From Fundidesulfovibrio putealis DSM 16056 (GTDB taxonomy: Bacteria > Desulfobacterota > Desulfovibrionia > Desulfovibrionales > Desulfovibrionaceae): a stretch of 64,000 nucleotides of DNA. Location of the stretch: assembly GCF_000429325.1 (NCBI RefSeq), contig NZ_AUBQ01000017.1:62001-126000 (forward strand), given 5' to 3'. A model generated the notes under the pieces. The model saw only the letters and a program-made list of their open reading frames with translations. It did no database searches and was not told the origin of the DNA. Numbering within the stretch: the stretch's first letter is position 1; each line of letters starts with the position of its first letter. Both the position numbers and the translations under genes were made by a program. Shown piece by piece: positions 59,819-64,000 of this stretch.

Positions 59819-60943
59819 ATGTCCATCAAAGCATACCTGAAAGACATCCAGCGGAGTTGGGATACATATGGGAAAGAAGACCCCATGTGGGCCATACTGG
59901 TTGATCCTCAGAAGGCAAACAACAGATGGGACGAGTCAGAATTCTTCCGCACGGGGGAGAACGTGGCCCAAGAGGTGATGCGTTGGAGTGACCGCCTCGG
60001 TGTGCCGTCAACAAGAGCGGTCTTCCTGGACTTCGGCTGCGGCATAGGCAGGTTGACGCAAGCGTTTGCGCACTACTTCGACAAGTGCGTAGGAGTCGAC
60101 ATCGCTCCATCCATGGTCGCGCGGGCGAAACAGTGCAATAAACATGGCTCCAGGGTTACGTATCTCGTAAATGACTCCGATGATCTTTCTCGCTTCAAAC
60201 CGAACTCCATCGACATGATATACACGGAGTATGTGTTGCAACACATGCATCCGGAAGCATCGCTGAAATACATAGCGGAGATGATCAGAATTTTAAAACC
60301 AAACGGACTGCTGTCATTCCACCTGCCGTCGTGTCTTGCCACGTTCACATACCCGGATGATGGCTTGAGCGCTGCCATAGAAATCTCAGGAGAGAGTTTC
60401 ATAGCCCACGCAGGAAACGTTGTTTCCATCCCGCTGGTCATCAAGAACACCGGTTCGCACGCGTGGATTATGGACGAAAGCGCAAATACGCCCAAAACCC
60501 CGCTCCGCGTGACGAACCACTGGCATAACGTCGTGACGAAAGAGTGGCTGCTTGTCCACCACCATCAGACAATTCCCGATACTGTCCGGCCTGGCGAAGA
60601 CTTCCGCATGGATTATGAATTACACATCCCGGGCGATGCAGGGCATTATATCGCAATCTTCGACCTGATGGATTTCAACGGAAGGACATTCTCGGACAGG
60701 GGCGGCCAGGTATATGCTGTCGAGGTCGAGGTCAAGCACGATGCCCAGCCGCAAAAGAAGATTACGGAGGAAGGTGCAGTCGATGATGCATACCGCCCCA
60801 AGATGGAGATGCATGCCGTTTCCACTGCCGAAGTGACACAGTTGATCACCAGCAGCGGCGGCAGGCTGCTTGAAGTCGAAACCAGAGAGCAGAAGCCTGG
60901 CGACAACGGTTGGGCCAGGTATTTTGTGAGCAAGGATGAATAG
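59819..60943 (+). CDS. Class I SAM-dependent methyltransferase with Ig-like domain
   Basis: A 374-aa protein. A Rossmann methyltransferase comes first: motif I 'VFLDFGCGIGRLTQAF' (68-83), 'VGVDIAPSMV', 'MIYTEYVLQHMHPEASLKYI' and 'ILKPNGLLSFHLP'. After residue 180 a beta-sandwich, about 125 residues long, follows ('SFIAHAGNVVSIPLVIKNTGSHAW', 'RPGEDFRMDYELHIPGDAGHY'), like Ig-like/CARDB domains found in glycan-associated methyltransferases. The ATG at 59819 has GGAG 7 nt upstream. Composition is less GC-rich than its neighbours and it is next to palindromic repeats, suggesting transfer. Likely modifies a surface sugar; not shown. Confidence 0.8.
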   Translation: MSIKAYLKDIQRSWDTYGKEDPMWAILVDPQKANNRWDESEFFRTGENVAQEVMRWSDRLGVPSTRAVFLDFGCGIGRLTQAFAHYFDKCVGVDIAPSMVARAKQCNKHGSRVTYLVNDSDDLSRFKPNSIDMIYTEYVLQHMHPEASLKYIAEMIRILKPNGLLSFHLPSCLATFTYPDDGLSAAIEISGESFIAHAGNVVSIPLVIKNTGSHAWIMDESANTPKTPLRVTNHWHNVVTKEWLLVHHHQTIPDTVRPGEDFRMDYELHIPGDAGHYIAIFDLMDFNGRTFSDRGGQVYAVEVEVKHDAQPQKKITEEGAVDDAYRPKMEMHAVSTAEVTQLITSSGGRLLEVETREQKPGDNGWARYFVSKDE

Positions 60944-61147
60944 GTTCGGATGCGAGGCGTACGCGCGCCTGCTTGTTCAGTGACGATCGCCACCTGACAC
61001 CGCCGCCTTGCCGGGACTCCATTGAGGCCACTGTGATCGTCTCGCCGGGTTGCGCTTTGCGGCCATAGAGAAGGCCCTGGAGCACCTCGCCATCAACTCG
61101 CCCGATGTCTCACCTCCCGACCGGCACTCACAATGGGGAGCTTGCAG

Positions 61148-62567
<1,420 letters not shown>

Positions 62568-62575
<8 letters not shown>

Positions 62576-64000
62576 CGCCATCCTCCAGCACGTCTTCAGG
62601 GGTATCTTCCTGCGCGGCCTGAAGCCGCACGGTGAACACCGCCCCGCCGTCGTTCGCAGCCTCTATGCTGCCGCCCAGGTCGCGCACCAGGCCGTAGACC
62701 ACGGCCAGGCCCAGGCCCGTGCCCTTGCCCACGCTCTTGGTGGTGAAGAACGGGTCGAACAGGCGGCTCAGGTTCTCCGTCGGGATTCCCGGCCCGTTGT
62801 CGCGCACGGTGAGCACCACTTCCCCTGCCTGCGGATCATGGATCGCTGCAAGGAGAATCTCGCCGTGCTCACCGCCCTTTTCGTCCAGGGCGTCCAGGGC
62901 GTTCAGCAGCAGGTTGGTGAGGATCTGTTCCAGCGCCGAGGTGTTGGAGCGCACCAGGGGCAAATCCGCCGGGATGTCCGAGCGGATATCCACGCCGCTC
63001 TTGGCGGCCTTGCCCCTGAACACCCGCGCGATGAACTCCACGGACTCGGCCAGGCTCACCGCGCCCAGGGATTCCGGCTTGGGGCGCGCGAAGCGCATCA
63101 GGTCCTCGAGCACCTTCTGGGCCTGGAGGGTGTAGCGGATTATTATGTCCAGGTCCTGCGCGTGGGGACTCTTGCCGTCGTCCCAGAGCAGGCGCGCGTA
63201 GCACAGGATCACGCCCAGGGGGTTGTTGATCTCGTGGGCCATGCCTGCGGCCAGCATGCCCACGGCCATGGATTTCTCGCTCTGTTGCAGGCGGGCCAGC
63301 ATGGTCTTTTCGGAGGTGTTGTCGCGGGCGTAGACGATGGTCCGGCCAGGGCCGCCCAGGTCGTTCATGGGGTAGGCGCGAAGCGTCAGAGAGAGTCCGC
63401 CGGGCAGCAGGGCCTCGCGCTGGATGGTGGCGCCGGGCATGCGCCCGGCCTCGGCGCACAGGGCGGCAAAATCCAGGGAGGACGCGCCCTCCGGCAAACC
63501 GGCCAGAAGCTGTGCCGCGCTCTCGTTGGCGTGCAGCACCTCGCCCGAGGCCGACAGCAGAAACAGCGGGTCCGCAATGCCCTCGAAGATGGACTCCAGC
63601 ACGGTCTTCTGGCGCAGGAGGTTCTCCATGGCCTCCAGGTTCTCAAGCGCGATGCCCAGCTGTCGCGCCACGGCCTGGAACACCTCGCGCTCGTGGGGCG
63701 ACAGTCCCGCGTCGCCCTCCCAGCGCAGGGACAGCGCCCCGCGCACGGTGTTGGCCGCCTGCACCGGGACGATGGCCTCGTCGGCCTCATACACGGCCTC
63801 GCCTTCCAGCAGGGCGGTCATCTGGGCCGGAGTGAAGGGCGGGCATTGTGTGCAGCTGGGCCAGACCTGGCTGTTCATGGAATAGAAGCAACAGAAGCTG
63901 GCGGAGCGCGCCCCGAAACGCTGGGCCGCAGCGCCCAGGGCCATGTCCAGGAGGCTCGCCCGGTCGGTGCCCTTCACGAAGAGCTCCAGCACGTACAGGA
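62568..64000 (-). CDS. Sensor histidine kinase (NtrB-like), 5' end outside the window
   Basis: At least 477 residues are present and the frame stays open to the window edge (Leu-Tyr before the GTG at 63992), so the start is likely beyond 64000. Order: a GAF-like domain with a Cys-rich patch ('[10 protein letters not shown]', 'SCTQCPP', about 10-120), a PAS domain (about 130-230), the HisKA helix with phospho-His253 ('[20 protein letters not shown]') and a C-terminal HATPase ('[12 protein letters not shown]', 'VRDNGPGIP', '[15 protein letters not shown]'). No membrane helix is visible in this part. Cognate partner is the downstream NtrC-type regulator. Confidence 0.92.

Overview
The window is a GC-rich chromosomal segment of a Gram-negative bacterium with an outer membrane (BamA, LolCD, Skp, a porin) and a polar-type flagellum. 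The best fit is the Desulfovibrio group (Desulfobacterota, order Desulfovibrionales). Pointers are the lysS-lolC-lolD-bamA-skp-fabZ order, an ArsR-methyltransferase fusion (SahR type) directly upstream of ahcY, a porin resembling those common in Desulfovibrio, a bacteriohemerythrin and an ADP-forming acetyl-CoA synthetase. This placement is inference from gene content; no rRNA or tRNA gene was seen.

Layout. 1-7366 (+): lysine-tRNA synthesis and outer-membrane biogenesis (lysS, lolC, lolD, bamA, skp, fabZ). 7367-7923: a 480-bp composite palindromic repeat with terminal inverted repeats. 12954-7924 (-): an MBOAT acyltransferase, two SGNH hydrolases, an unknown exported protein and a TPR protein, probably a surface-glycan O-acylation operon. 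13213-17418: a small unknown gene, a RNase H-like exonuclease, tatA, divergent tesA/ybbA-type ABC ATPase, a TPM-like membrane protein and rnhA. 17967-19953: two divergent Ser-rich genes sharing a repeated module that I do not recognise. 20347-26402: porin, SMR exporter, a DRTGG-domain protein next to an ADP-forming acetyl-CoA synthetase, and rnc. 26475-44682 (mostly -): fliC, a three-gene HxlR/SnoaL/SDR cassette, flgE-flgD-fliK, two glycosyltransferases, a hemerythrin, a CgeB-type glycosyltransferase, an RsbV/RsbU-RsbW-like signalling pair, dtd, queD and dnaE. 44932-48017: a YegP-type protein, an isolated tssA, a 44-aa exported peptide and an alpha/beta hydrolase that has lost its catalytic residues. 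48165-48538: second copy of the composite palindromic repeat. 48651-52176: benE-like transporter, sahR and ahcY behind a perfect 11-bp inverted-repeat operator. 52459-58367: a pepsin-fold aspartic protease homologue, a 1022-aa PHP-like membrane protein and an AspT/YidE-type transporter. 58420-64000: an iron-sulfur flavoprotein, a methyltransferase with an Ig-like domain in a repeat-rich, more AT-rich island, and an NtrC/NtrB-type two-component pair, the kinase running off the window.

The most unusual signals are not all genes. Two dispersed palindromic repeat families show paired (compensatory) base changes in their stems between copies. One of them appears to have inserted at the ahcY stop codon, which is duplicated on both sides. 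Among proteins, the paired MSISGI-family genes, the SahR-operator-controlled BenE-like transporter, the bacterial pepsin homologue and the two proteins with lost active-site residues deserve most attention.
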